A stretch of 64,000 nucleotides of DNA from Microcaldota archaeon (GTDB taxonomy: Archaea > Micrarchaeota > Micrarchaeia > Micrarchaeales > Micrarchaeaceae), in assembly GCA_021799475.1 (NCBI GenBank), contig JAJZAJ010000002.1, forward strand, positions 251,168-315,167, given 5' to 3'. Under the pieces are notes generated by a model, which worked only from the letters and a program-made list of their open reading frames with translations, was not told the DNA's origin and made no database searches. This document shows, piece by piece, positions 54,168 through 62,248 of this stretch. The position numbers and the translations under genes are program-made. Each line of letters opens with the position of its first letter. The stretch's first letter is position 1.

Positions 54168-54656
54168 ATGATTAGGGCGAAGGGACTGGTCAGGTTAGGA
54201 AATACAAAACATAAGGGGAAAGGAGTATTCGCTAAGATTGATATAAAGAAGGGCACAGCTATATTGGAATTCGCCGGCAAAGTTGTAGACAGGAAGTGGC
54301 TCGAGGAAAAGAACAGCTTGCGCATAGAAAACCATTCCATGCAGATAGGCCCTAATAAGTTCTTTGGACCTTCAAAAAAGATTGATGATTACATAAATCA
54401 TTCCTGCAACCCGAACTGCTACGTAGAAATAAAAGGCCGGAGAGTGATGCTTGTCTCATTGAGAAACCTGAAACAGGGCGAGGAACTCAATTGGGACTAT
54501 TCGACGACAATATGGCATGATGGGTGGACAATGCGCTGCCATTGCGGCAGCAAAAACTGCCGGCACATTATAGGCAACTTCAGCTATCTGCCGGAAAAGA
54601 CGAAGAAGAAATATATCAGGCTCGGAATGGTACCGAAGTACGCGCAGAGACCTTGA
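54168..54656 (+). CDS. SET-domain lysine methyltransferase-like protein
   Basis: 162 residues from ATG 54168 (10 nt after rtcB). The SET core is complete: 'GKGVFAKIDIKKGTAILEF' at the start, 'YINHSCNPNCYVEI' (N-H-S-C-x-P-N), 'GEELNWDYS' (the catalytic Tyr region) and a post-SET zinc motif 'CHCGSKNCRHIIG'. This resembles eukaryotic histone methyltransferases closely. Archaeal SET proteins are sporadic and their substrates are mostly unknown; one in Methanosarcina modifies a chromatin protein. Operon-mate of rtcB. Confidence 0.9.
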   Translation: MIRAKGLVRLGNTKHKGKGVFAKIDIKKGTAILEFAGKVVDRKWLEEKNSLRIENHSMQIGPNKFFGPSKKIDDYINHSCNPNCYVEIKGRRVMLVSLRNLKQGEELNWDYSTTIWHDGWTMRCHCGSKNCRHIIGNFSYLPEKTKKKYIRLGMVPKYAQRP

Positions 54657-54924
54657 GAAGCAGTACCGTTGAGCATTGGTATTTACGGAGACATGGGCCG
54701 AACCGCCATTATACCCGGAAACCGAGGGACCGCGAACTACACCAATATTACGCTGTATTATAGCAGACCTTGAAAGCCTTACAACTTAACCTCGCCACTT
54801 TTGGTAGCGCAGTCTATAACCTCTTTCTCTAAACCGATTCGCCAAACCGGCTTTTACCGGCATATATTGAGGTTTTTACCTCTCAAGCAAACCCAGGTAA
54901 AATGAGTTGCCTTCAATATAATAT
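54657..54924. other. Convergent spacer with paired hairpins, possible terminators or structured RNA
   Basis: 268 nt with no credible gene. Two adjacent short hairpins lie at about 54853-54886: CCGG-6 nt-CCGG, then GAGGT-TTTT-ACCTC. Farther up, ATTGGT (54676) and ACCAAT (near 54738) form an inverted pair about 60 nt apart. The hairpins sit between the SET gene and the minus-strand gene at 54925, where bidirectional termination would be expected. Confidence 0.35.
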
Positions 54925-55569
54925 TTAAAGGCTGTCCAGAACCTCTTCGATTGCGTCAATCGTTTCAGGCTTCTGGTGCTTTCTCAGCTCTACGACCTGC
55001 TTCTTTGCCTTCCTGAGCAGATGAGCTGGAACATTAGGCTGTGTGTTGTTTTTATGCGCGATCGCTTCGCGGTCGGTAGGCATGCCAACCACCATCGGAG
55101 CGACATCACGAAGTACGCTGCCGGCAAGCAGGACGAAACGCCAGCCATAGCCGGCGGCGTAGTCGTCCGAAAGGACGTAGAACGACAGCGGCTGTTCTCC
55201 AGGCCTAACACAAACCTCCTGTTCTACTGAGAGCTTTTCCTCCTTTCCAATTTCCCTCTCTCTCAGCTCGCCTTTTTTGTCAATTGTGAATATTCCGCCC
55301 TCTTCCATGTCCTGTCCAGCAAGCCAGAACCACTTTCCTTTCAGGAAGTTCTTAAGCTTCTCGTCCTTCATTAGAAGAAGTAGAATTGCCTGGCGAGTCA
55401 ATGGCCGCAGGTTTGCATCATCCAAGAGCTTCATCGATTTAAGATAACTCGCTCCGTTTGAAGGTTCCAGTACATACAATATGGCACCAGTATCTCCTAC
55501 TACGGGTTTAAAGCCGCCGTATCTTGTCTCTGATGCTTGTGGAGCCATCTTCGTAATATTTCTTGTCAT
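54925..55569 (-). CDS. Protein of unknown function
   Basis: 214 residues, soluble and charged, no signal or membrane segment, no family recognised. The middle is beta-rich ('GILTYY'-type motifs absent; 'GEQPLSFYVLSDDYAAGYGWRFVLL' is the most distinctive stretch) and the C-terminus helical and basic ('HLLRKAKKQVVELRKHQKPETIDAIEEVL'). It is transcribed alone from a promoter with a TATA-like element at 55601-55610. Confidence 0.65.
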   Translation of the reverse strand: MTRNITKMAPQASETRYGGFKPVVGDTGAILYVLEPSNGASYLKSMKLLDDANLRPLTRQAILLLLMKDEKLKNFLKGKWFWLAGQDMEEGGIFTIDKKGELREREIGKEEKLSVEQEVCVRPGEQPLSFYVLSDDYAAGYGWRFVLLAGSVLRDVAPMVVGMPTDREAIAHKNNTQPNVPAHLLRKAKKQVVELRKHQKPETIDAIEEVLDSL

Positions 55570-55600
55570 TTAATCACAGTAATAAGCAACGTAATTTCAA

Positions 55601-55610
55601 ATATATAAAC
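55601..55610 (-). promoter_or_regulatory. Putative TATA element of the unknown gene at 54925-55569
   Basis: On the minus strand it reads gtttatatat, about 35 nt before the ATG at 55569, so transcription would begin within about 10 nt of that ATG (near-leaderless). The remaining 170 nt toward 55780 show no gene. Confidence 0.45.
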
Positions 55611-55779
55611 ACAGTGTTAAGTAAAATTTTGGAGGAATGTTTGTGGTTTTGTAAAGTTGCGGGATGTTGGGTCGCTTTCCAAAATAGTCGTTCGGTAATG
55701 TCGGTGAAAACGGATAGTATTCTTGGAAAAGGCAGAGTGAGGAAGTTGTGTCACTCCACTGGGCTGCAATAATCTAACA

Positions 55780-57042
55780 TTACGATTTATGCATTACCCT
55801 GTGCGGCTTTGGCGGCACAGTGAAGAGCGATAGTTTTACGATATGCCTTCTTACTGTTGCGTAGTATATCGCAAGAACGACCCCTATTGGGATCGCACCG
55901 ATTATTATCGTGAAGGACGGTCCAACCAGCACATACAGTATTCCTGCAAGCAGCGGACCGACGGCCCAGCCGATTTCGCTAGTCAGGTCTACTATACCGG
56001 ATACCAGTCCATCCTGGTTATGGTTCCTATCAAGATGGTGCATCCATACCCATAATGGGATGGAGGCTATTTCGTTGCCGGTTGAAGATAGCACAGCGAA
56101 CAGTATGAACAGGATGCCGAAGTTGGTGCCCAACAGGAATCCTGAAATGGCGAATACTACCAAACCGATGAAGACTAGTCCCTTGAGGGATTTGTTCTTC
56201 ACTTTCTTTGCCAGATACGAGCCTACGACTATTGATGTGAAGTCGAATGTCGCCAGACCCGCGGTCAGCAGGGTCCCGTTGTAAAGCGCCGATGCAATTA
56301 TAAGCGGGAGGACGAACCATACTATCCCGTAGAAGATGCCGGATACGCACTCGAGCAGCATGAGCAGGGTGCTTGCAGGCGTGAGCCGTTTTATCGCAGA
56401 CGATATGTTCGCTAAAAGATAGCTTCTCTGCTTGTGGGTGTTCATATGGGGAGAGGTCTTCCGTGTTATTATTTTCCTGTCTTTCGGAGCCAGGAAGATT
56501 GATACCATCGCTATAACCAACGCACCACCGAGCAGCAGCGCGAGGACCGGACCCGGCGCGTTTACCGTGAAAGCAAGGAGCATGGTGCCTGCTACTATTC
56601 CGATAGCGCCGAACACGTGGAGGTAGGAGAAGAACTTAATTGAATTACTCTTGGAAGCATGAGACAGTACGTAAGCAGTGCCGCCTGGAGTGTAGAACAG
56701 CCATCCGAAATCGACGAGGAAGATGCTTAATATCAGGGTATAGATGTTTATGCCGTAGAAATACAGCATGACTCCTATTATCGCTCCCAGCGTGCCAACC
56801 ATCAGCATCGTTTTATAGCCGAACCTGTCGAGCAGTTTCCCTGCAGGAATATCGAGGATTATCTGGAGGGATGTGGAAACGAACATTATTGCCCCTACAA
56901 CCCAAATTGGCATGACCCTCGCTCCGAGGACTGGCAGTAAAGTGTACTGGAGCCCGGCGCCCAGCTTGAAGAATACCAAAAAGAGCCAGAAGAAGAGATA
57001 CTTCGAAACTACGGATATTCTTCTAGCCGGTGTTGATGCCAT
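55780..57042 (-). CDS. Major facilitator superfamily transporter
   Basis: 420 residues with about twelve hydrophobic helices. The early loop 'DIPAGKLLDRFGYKTMLMVGTLG' is the G-x-x-x-D-R-x-G-x-K/R MFS signature between helices 2 and 3. 'DFGWLFYTPGGTAYVLSH' and 'SEIGWAVGPLLAGILYVLVG' are typical of drug/sugar exporter-like members. A cytosolic, partly basic loop separates the two halves ('RKTSPHMNTHKQRS'). Substrate unknown. It follows the PRC-barrel gene by 29 nt. Confidence 0.9.
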   Translation of the reverse strand: MASTPARRISVVSKYLFFWLFLVFFKLGAGLQYTLLPVLGARVMPIWVVGAIMFVSTSLQIILDIPAGKLLDRFGYKTMLMVGTLGAIIGVMLYFYGINIYTLILSIFLVDFGWLFYTPGGTAYVLSHASKSNSIKFFSYLHVFGAIGIVAGTMLLAFTVNAPGPVLALLLGGALVIAMVSIFLAPKDRKIITRKTSPHMNTHKQRSYLLANISSAIKRLTPASTLLMLLECVSGIFYGIVWFVLPLIIASALYNGTLLTAGLATFDFTSIVVGSYLAKKVKNKSLKGLVFIGLVVFAISGFLLGTNFGILFILFAVLSSTGNEIASIPLWVWMHHLDRNHNQDGLVSGIVDLTSEIGWAVGPLLAGILYVLVGPSFTIIIGAIPIGVVLAIYYATVRRHIVKLSLFTVPPKPHRVMHKS

Positions 57043-57071
57043 GCAACTCTATATGCAAACAAGCTTTAAGC

Positions 57072-57323
57072 TTACTTCTCCATGCCTGGTCCTGTGACTA
57101 TTATAGTTTCGGCAACGCTCTTTACCCTGTCGTACTTCACGCTGTTCTTCTGCAGCATTCCTGCCGTCTTGGTGGTCCTTACAAGCTCCTCCATCTTGGT
57201 AAGAAGCAGGTTTGCGACTCTTTTTTCCTCAAGATCTACAATAACTTCCTCCACCATCCCGACCACCTGACCGGTATTGGTTATTATCTTCTTCCCATAT
57301 AGCTCCGACACCATTATTGTCAT
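57072..57323 (-). CDS. PRC-barrel domain protein
   Basis: 83-residue small beta-barrel protein: 'MVSELYGKKIITNTGQVVGMVEEVIVDLEEKRVANLLL' is a clear PRC-barrel start. Archaeal stand-alone PRC-barrel proteins are common; recent work links some to archaeal cell division (CdpB), but that assignment is not proven by this sequence. It lies between the zinc-ribbon gene (9-nt gap) and the MFS transporter. Confidence 0.88.
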   Translation of the reverse strand: MTIMVSELYGKKIITNTGQVVGMVEEVIVDLEEKRVANLLLTKMEELVRTTKTAGMLQKNSVKYDRVKSVAETIIVTGPGMEK

Positions 57324-57332
57324 AATATCGCC

Positions 57333-57905
57333 TTATCTTATGCACAATATCCTTTTCGATGCGAATATTCTTATAACATGCTCCTTGATCTCGGAAGCGA
57401 AGGAGGTTTTGCCGTTCCTCATTTCCGACAGCTCCTCATCACAAAAAAGCATTGTGCTGTTATCAATCAGGTACTGCAGGTAATCGTCAGTCAGATGGTA
57501 GCCTTTTGCCGCACATGCGGCACATGAATATATAGGAAGCACGGAAATTGCTGCCGTGTCTCTTTTCATCACTTCGTTCCGCCCGCATGATGGGCATGGC
57601 TTCTTAAGTTTTATCTCCTCGAATTCCTTTTCTCCAGTTACTGCTATTCTCTCCTCCATAATGAATTGGTTAAGCAGTTCTTGTATGCTACGGCCGCTTT
57701 TGCCCTGAGGGCCTCTGAAACGCTTTTGCCTTATAATCCCTCCTTCCTCATTGAAAACTGACTCTATGATAGAGAGACCGACCCGTTCCCACTGTACGGT
57801 TTTCCTGCCGCTTTTGCTGAAAAACTCGAGCTGCACTCTCCCGTCGGTGCTTATCCCGACGGTACCGGATGCGTCCCAAACATTGCTGCTGTCATCGGCG
57901 GGCAA
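57333..57905 (-). CDS. Zinc-ribbon protein of unknown function next to a histone gene
   Basis: 190 residues from TTG 57905, which directly follows the histone stop and has GGTGAC 3 nt upstream. The N-terminal half is beta-rich. Residues about 108-135 hold a four-Cys zinc ribbon ('CPSCG...CAAC'). The C-terminal 50 residues include 'YHLTDDYLQYLIDN'. No family recognised. Tight coupling to the histone gene suggests a nucleic-acid-related role, inferred only. Confidence 0.68.
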   Translation of the reverse strand: MPADDSSNVWDASGTVGISTDGRVQLEFFSKSGRKTVQWERVGLSIIESVFNEEGGIIRQKRFRGPQGKSGRSIQELLNQFIMEERIAVTGEKEFEEIKLKKPCPSCGRNEVMKRDTAAISVLPIYSCAACAAKGYHLTDDYLQYLIDNSTMLFCDEELSEMRNGKTSFASEIKEHVIRIFASKRILCIR

Positions 57906-58115
57906 TCAGTCACCGAACTTCAATCTGTAAGTGTCTATGTCTTCCTCCGTTACGATGCTCCTTCCCTCCTTCTTCGCTTTCTTTACCGCGTGCTTAGCTA
58001 TCATGGCGGCTTTTTTCTCCAGTATTTTTGCGATTGCAGCGGCAGCCTCGCTGCTCATTCTTATGTCGGAATGGCTCTTAGCCATCTTCCTGACAAGAGC
58101 ATTTGATATCTTCAT
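57906..58115 (-). CDS. Archaeal histone, tail-less
   Basis: 69-residue histone-fold protein: helix 1 'NALVRKMAKSHSDIRMSSEAA', long middle helix with Ala and Lys, and 'KKEGRSIVTEEDIDTYRLKFG', matching the G-R-x-T-x-x-x-D-I end of HMf-like histones. Expected to dimerise and wrap DNA. First gene of a likely operon with the zinc-ribbon, PRC-barrel and MFS genes. The spacer upstream (58116-58361) holds a 15-bp tandem repeat. Confidence 0.88.
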   Translation of the reverse strand: MKISNALVRKMAKSHSDIRMSSEAAAAIAKILEKKAAMIAKHAVKKAKKEGRSIVTEEDIDTYRLKFGD

Positions 58116-58278
58116 GCAACCACAGAGACTGCAGGATCAGCACTCAAGATCATCGTCATAGCGGAAAGCTCAGCGTAGTGCATTGTCATCACGATAGATT
58201 ATATCATTCGAAACAATAAAAAGCTATCCATCATGAGAGCGCTCGATACGGTATGGCGGTGCAGCGGGGCTCTTTTTA

Positions 58279-58363
58279 CACTGGTTCTTTCTGCACTAGT
58301 TATTTCTGCACTAGTTCTTTCTGCACTAGTTATTTCTGCACTAGTTATTTCTGCACTAGTATT
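58279..58363. repeat. 15-bp tandem repeat (minisatellite), five full units
   Basis: Units start at 58279, 58294, 58309, 58324 and 58339, with a partial sixth at 58354. Consensus CACTAGTTATTTCTG, with only A/C variation in the middle of the unit and one G for A. Each unit contains the palindrome ACTAGT. It lies in the spacer between the secreted-protein gene end and the histone gene. Short frames through it on either strand show no signs of being genes. Confidence 0.92.
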
Positions 58364-59393
58364 ACGGAGCCGATGCTATCAGTATCCCGCACGAGCCCGT
58401 GTATGTCGCAGCCGTATTGTATATGCTCTTTATGTTCAGGTAGGAAAGGCCCTGCCATAACCCTATTGTGCCGTTTGCTATTACGGTGTTTGCAGTGACG
58501 TTTATCGTTATAAAGAGGGCGGGTCCGGAAGGCACGCCTGTCGAATAGGTGCTGTAGACTGCGTTGTATATCGCACTGCTGTTCGTCATGCTGAATGTCA
58601 TCTTATAAGGCGTAACCGCTGTAACGTTCTGGTAAGTCGCTGCGCCTGTTGGAGACATGGCGAATTTCCCGTAATACGTGTTGTTATACTGCAATGATGT
58701 GCAGTTCCCAGAATTGCCGTACATTTTCGTAAGGTTAGTCGCCAGAGGATACCAGTGGTTTCTTTCCAGGGCTGAAATAGCTATATCGTAATCCGTTGCC
58801 GCCTGGGACACTGTAGTCGTCGTAGTGGATGCTATAGTAGTTGTCGGAAGGGCAGGAGCGTTGCCGGTTTGCGATGCAGAAAGCGGGCTTATCGACGTCT
58901 GGGCATAGCTTATTCTGGATGAATCAGGAAGCAGCTGCAATGTGGGCGCGAGAGGGGTAATCGCAGCCTTTATGCTTCCGGAAGCAATGCTGTACAGCTC
59001 AATCTCTACATTCGCGTATTTTCCTCCCGAAGCATTTATCCTTGTGGCGTTGCCGGTAATGAGCACAACCCTCATTGTAGGGTTCACGAAGGCAGGATCC
59101 TTTGTGATTTCTATGATAGCGCTGCCGGAACTCGTGGAGCCTGGTACGAGACCGATAGCATACTCATTTCCGCCTATCGAAAAAACCGAAGGAGTTGTGG
59201 AAGAAAGCGTGACATTGGTCGGCCCTGACAGGCCTGACACGGAGGTTATGCTCAGCAGCCAAAGTATTCCCGTGTATACTATAGAGAAGATAACCACAAG
59301 AATGATTATGCTTACAGCAAGCGTGGCATAATTTCTCTTCTTATGCACAGGCTTTGCCTGCCTGCGCTGCTGAAACCTTTGATCGATCGCCAT
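58362..59393 (-). CDS. Membrane-anchored secreted protein of unknown function
   Basis: 343 residues. Basic N-terminus, one membrane helix at about 24-50, then an extracellular part rich in Ser, Thr, Ala and Asn. A Thr-rich linker ('TTTIASTTTTT') at about 185-195 separates two beta-rich halves. Numerous N-x-S/T sequons and two Cys near the C-terminal half suggest a glycosylated surface protein. No family recognised. Divergent from the response-regulator gene. Confidence 0.7.
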   Translation of the reverse strand: MAIDQRFQQRRQAKPVHKKRNYATLAVSIIILVVIFSIVYTGILWLLSITSVSGLSGPTNVTLSSTTPSVFSIGGNEYAIGLVPGSTSSGSAIIEITKDPAFVNPTMRVVLITGNATRINASGGKYANVEIELYSIASGSIKAAITPLAPTLQLLPDSSRISYAQTSISPLSASQTGNAPALPTTTIASTTTTTVSQAATDYDIAISALERNHWYPLATNLTKMYGNSGNCTSLQYNNTYYGKFAMSPTGAATYQNVTAVTPYKMTFSMTNSSAIYNAVYSTYSTGVPSGPALFITINVTANTVIANGTIGLWQGLSYLNIKSIYNTAATYTGSCGILIASAP

Positions 59394-59525
59394 TTAACCG
59401 AAATATATGCTGATGGAAGGATTAAAAAGCTTGCCAGAACATGGCGCGGGAGGGCTGTACTGGTATCAAAGGGAAATCGCAATAGTAATATATGCGTTAA
59501 GAGGCAATTAGCCATGGTGACCAGC

Positions 59526-60752
59526 ATGGCAAACAGGGAGGAATTAAGATCTGACATATTCTCAATGATAAATGAGAAGCAGCAGATGTCGTACAATGAG
59601 CTGAGCGGAATGGCGCTCAGCAGAGGAATTGGAGAGCCTGATCTCAAGGCATGCCTGAGCGAGCTCGAAAAGGACAAGAAGATAGCCTCAAGGAGCAGTG
59701 GTGGGATACTTACTTATTATCTGCTGGACCAGAACGACATAAGGAAGGTGCTGATTGTAGAAGACGACAAGAACATCAACAAGCTGATGGCGCTTTCTAT
59801 AGGAAAAGGTTTCGATATAAGCCAGATTTACGATGGAGGCGAAGCAATAGCAGGCATAAGAGACAGCCGGCCTGATCTTGTCATACTGGACCTGATGCTT
59901 CCCCATAAAGACGGGCTTGACATATGCCAGACAATAAAGAGCGATCCGCAGATAAGCAGCACCATTGTGATACTGGTCAGCGCAATGGACCCGACGAACA
60001 ACAGGTTCAAAGGGATAAAATACGGCGCCGACTACTACATAAAGAAGCCATTCAACCCTAGCGAGCTCAGGAACCTGGTAACCCTTTTCCTGAAGAAGAA
60101 AGGAAGCAGGTTCGATGCTCTAATAGACTTGCCGGATGAGGAGCGCATATCCCAGCAGATAGAGACATCGATAGAGCAGCACAGCAGCTATATAATAGGG
60201 ACAATAAAGATAGCGAGCCTTGCGGATTATGCCAGGAAGGCAGGAGAAAGGACGGCGGTGGCGCTGCTAAGGCTCGTGTCACAGCTGCTGCAGGATGCGA
60301 TAAAGGATGCCCCGCAGAATGTTTTCGTCGGTTTCCTTAACAGCGATGAGTTCGTCATTGCAGGGCAGAAGCAGAACGTCGAGGATGTGATAAGCGCGGT
60401 GCAGAACGAGTTCAATGCAGTGCTCCCCTTTGTCATGCAGGATGCCGGGTTCAAGCCCACTCTGGGGCTGGATCCTATATTCGATACCAAAGAGATGCCG
60501 AAGCTCGCCCTCGTGTACACTGAGTCAGAGAAAGAGAAACTCAGGGAAAGAAGGAACAAGATAATTGAGAGGAAAGCGGTATCTGGAGCCTCTACTGCAG
60601 GATCATATTCATACGAGGAACTGCAGAAGATGTTCGGCAGTGAAGAGCTTGATATAAAGATAACGAGGGATCCGAAAGGGGTCAGGCTGCTCGTCGGCAA
60701 GAGCGCCGAAGCCGAGAAGGAGGAACAGGAAGATAGGTATAAAAGCGCCTGA
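59526..60752 (+). CDS. Response regulator with N-terminal winged helix and degenerate GGDEF-like domain
   Basis: About 408 residues from ATG 59526 (GGTGA five nt upstream; ATG 59514 also in frame). Residues about 4-68 look like a winged helix. A full REC domain follows (about 74-190): 'VLIVEDDKN' acidic pair, 'LVILDLMLPHKDGLD' with the phospho-Asp at 122, and 'DYYIKKPFNP' with the conserved Lys. The next 120 residues resemble a GGDEF domain, with 'GFLNSDEFVIAG' in place of G-G-D-E-F, so cyclic-di-GMP synthesis is doubtful. No histidine kinase lies in the window. The stop overlaps a pilin gene start, which ties it to surface-structure control. Confidence 0.82.
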   Translation: MANREELRSDIFSMINEKQQMSYNELSGMALSRGIGEPDLKACLSELEKDKKIASRSSGGILTYYLLDQNDIRKVLIVEDDKNINKLMALSIGKGFDISQIYDGGEAIAGIRDSRPDLVILDLMLPHKDGLDICQTIKSDPQISSTIVILVSAMDPTNNRFKGIKYGADYYIKKPFNPSELRNLVTLFLKKKGSRFDALIDLPDEERISQQIETSIEQHSSYIIGTIKIASLADYARKAGERTAVALLRLVSQLLQDAIKDAPQNVFVGFLNSDEFVIAGQKQNVEDVISAVQNEFNAVLPFVMQDAGFKPTLGLDPIFDTKEMPKLALVYTESEKEKLRERRNKIIERKAVSGASTAGSYSYEELQKMFGSEELDIKITRDPKGVRLLVGKSAEAEKEEQEDRYKSA

Positions 60753-61315
60753 TGAGCCAAATGAGCATGGTTCACGCACCGAAAAGCGGGGCACAGGCAG
60801 CAGTAGACTTCATCACATCCTATGGACTGGTGCTGCTTGTTCTGATATTTGTATTCTATGCTGTTCTATCCCTCGGGATATTCAACCTGAATTCCGTCCC
60901 TTTGCAGTGCGTGTCTAACCCTAGCTTCTCGTGCAGCGGAGTTCTGCTCAATGTTTCAGGCAACATTACGTTCACGCTCACTCAGGCAGTAGGCGGCACG
61001 ATAGTAGTGAACGGGGAAGCCTGCTCAACAACGGAGAACTCGACAAACAGCATGCCCGCTTATGGAAACCTGCACGTGGTGCCCAAAATCAGCGAAACCG
61101 GGGTATGGTACCAGAGCAGCGATTATAGCGCTACAATGGCAAGCGGCTCTTCTGCAGTATTCAAAGCCGTGTGTTTCGGGCCAGCCGGCGCAGACTCCGG
61201 AAATCTCGGGCAGGTTGCAAGCGGCTTCCTGTGGATAAATTACACTGATCCAGAGCTTCCTTCTGGGTTTAGCACGGTAGTAAGGGTCGCGCAGTTCACA
61301 GCCAAGTACAGCTGA
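60752..61315 (+). CDS. Class III signal-peptide pilin-like protein
   Basis: 187 residues. 'PKSGAQAAVDFITSYGLVLLVLIFVFYAVL' is a class III signal with Q at +1 and acidic Asp at +5, then the helix. The remaining 140 residues include 'QCVSNPSFSCSG' (two Cys) and beta-rich sequence with sequons; no LamG domain. The start overlaps the response regulator stop (TGATG), so expression is coupled to it. Confidence 0.78.
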   Translation: MSQMSMVHAPKSGAQAAVDFITSYGLVLLVLIFVFYAVLSLGIFNLNSVPLQCVSNPSFSCSGVLLNVSGNITFTLTQAVGGTIVVNGEACSTTENSTNSMPAYGNLHVVPKISETGVWYQSSDYSATMASGSSAVFKAVCFGPAGADSGNLGQVASGFLWINYTDPELPSGFSTVVRVAQFTAKYS

Positions 61316-61386
61316 CATAAGAAAGGGCTATAAAACTTAACAGCACAGATAGACGAGGCTAATCATTATAATCATTAGATGATCCA

Positions 61387-62220
61387 TTGAAAACAACATT
61401 GATTGTCTTAGCGTTAATCTCCATAACCGCCTCGGCATATGCGGGCTCTTCTTACGTTACGATAGTTGAACCGTTCAATGCAACGGCAACAGCAAACAGC
61501 AGCGTGTTCCTAGGAAAGGTTGGCCCGGGCCAGGCGTTCTACATAACCGTATCTTCCGCAACAGCGTATCCGAACGGCACGAAAGTAGCCTACGGATGGA
61601 ATAAACTCAGTGTAGAAGGCGTTCCGCAGAGCTGGGTCGTGGAGAATTCTTCGCTGAACAACCAGCTGCTTGCTGCGCTGATTAAGACAGCGCCCACTGC
61701 AGCAAACGGCACATATTCCTTCAATGTGACTGCCGTTAACATAGGCAATTACTCCAGGCTTGGTTCGGTTACCTTCAGGGCAATCGTGAATGTCACGCCT
61801 GATGTCTTCAAGCTTGATGTGTCGCCATCTAACATATCGACAGGACCGGCAGAACCGGCTACCATATACGTTACAATAAACAACACAGGAGTGTCAGATA
61901 GCCCGTTCGTGATAGCGATGCAGGGTCTTCCGGGATTCTCGCAGCAGAACCTTACAAGGAGCGTAATCGCCCTGCACCACACTTCGCGCACATATTCATA
62001 CCCGATATATGAGAACGAGCCAGGGACGTATAATATAAATGTCAATGTAAGCTCATCGTCAAGCCCGCTGGTCTATGAGAGGAGCAACGTGACCTTCCTT
62101 GTTGACGCATCGGTTCAAAACGATTATGCAGCCATAGGCCAGGGAGGACTGCTTTTCCCTCCCATATACGAGCCAGTATATGCAGTAATGCATCTTATAA
62201 GTCTGCTTTTCGGCAAATAG
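61387..62220 (+). CDS. Secreted surface protein with Sec signal peptide
   Basis: 277 residues from TTG 61387, which has ATGAT three nt upstream. N-terminal 'KTTLIVLALISITASAYAGS' is a typical cleavable Sec signal. The body consists of two beta-sandwich-like parts (the second, about 140-235, resembles CARDB/NEW3-type Ig domains: 'PATIYVTINNTGVSDSPFVIAM'). Around ten sequons suggest heavy N-glycosylation. The C-terminus 'PPIYEPVYAVMHLISLLFGK' may be a short anchor. A TATA-like 'ctataaaac' lies near 61330. Confidence 0.75.
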   Translation: MKTTLIVLALISITASAYAGSSYVTIVEPFNATATANSSVFLGKVGPGQAFYITVSSATAYPNGTKVAYGWNKLSVEGVPQSWVVENSSLNNQLLAALIKTAPTAANGTYSFNVTAVNIGNYSRLGSVTFRAIVNVTPDVFKLDVSPSNISTGPAEPATIYVTINNTGVSDSPFVIAMQGLPGFSQQNLTRSVIALHHTSRTYSYPIYENEPGTYNINVNVSSSSSPLVYERSNVTFLVDASVQNDYAAIGQGGLLFPPIYEPVYAVMHLISLLFGK

Positions 62221-62248
62221 CAAGGCAGGAAGAACATAGTTGATTGCG

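Noticed and set aside
58279-58363. CRISPR array
   Set aside because: Units are 15 bp in direct contact with no unique spacers, so it is a tandem repeat and not CRISPR.
58233-58498. Plus-strand frames through the 15-bp repeat (Ser-Ala-Leu-Val and Phe-Cys-Thr-Ser repeats)
   Set aside because: They arise because 15 is a multiple of three and the repeat has no stop in these frames; the flanks are shadows of the minus-strand gene.
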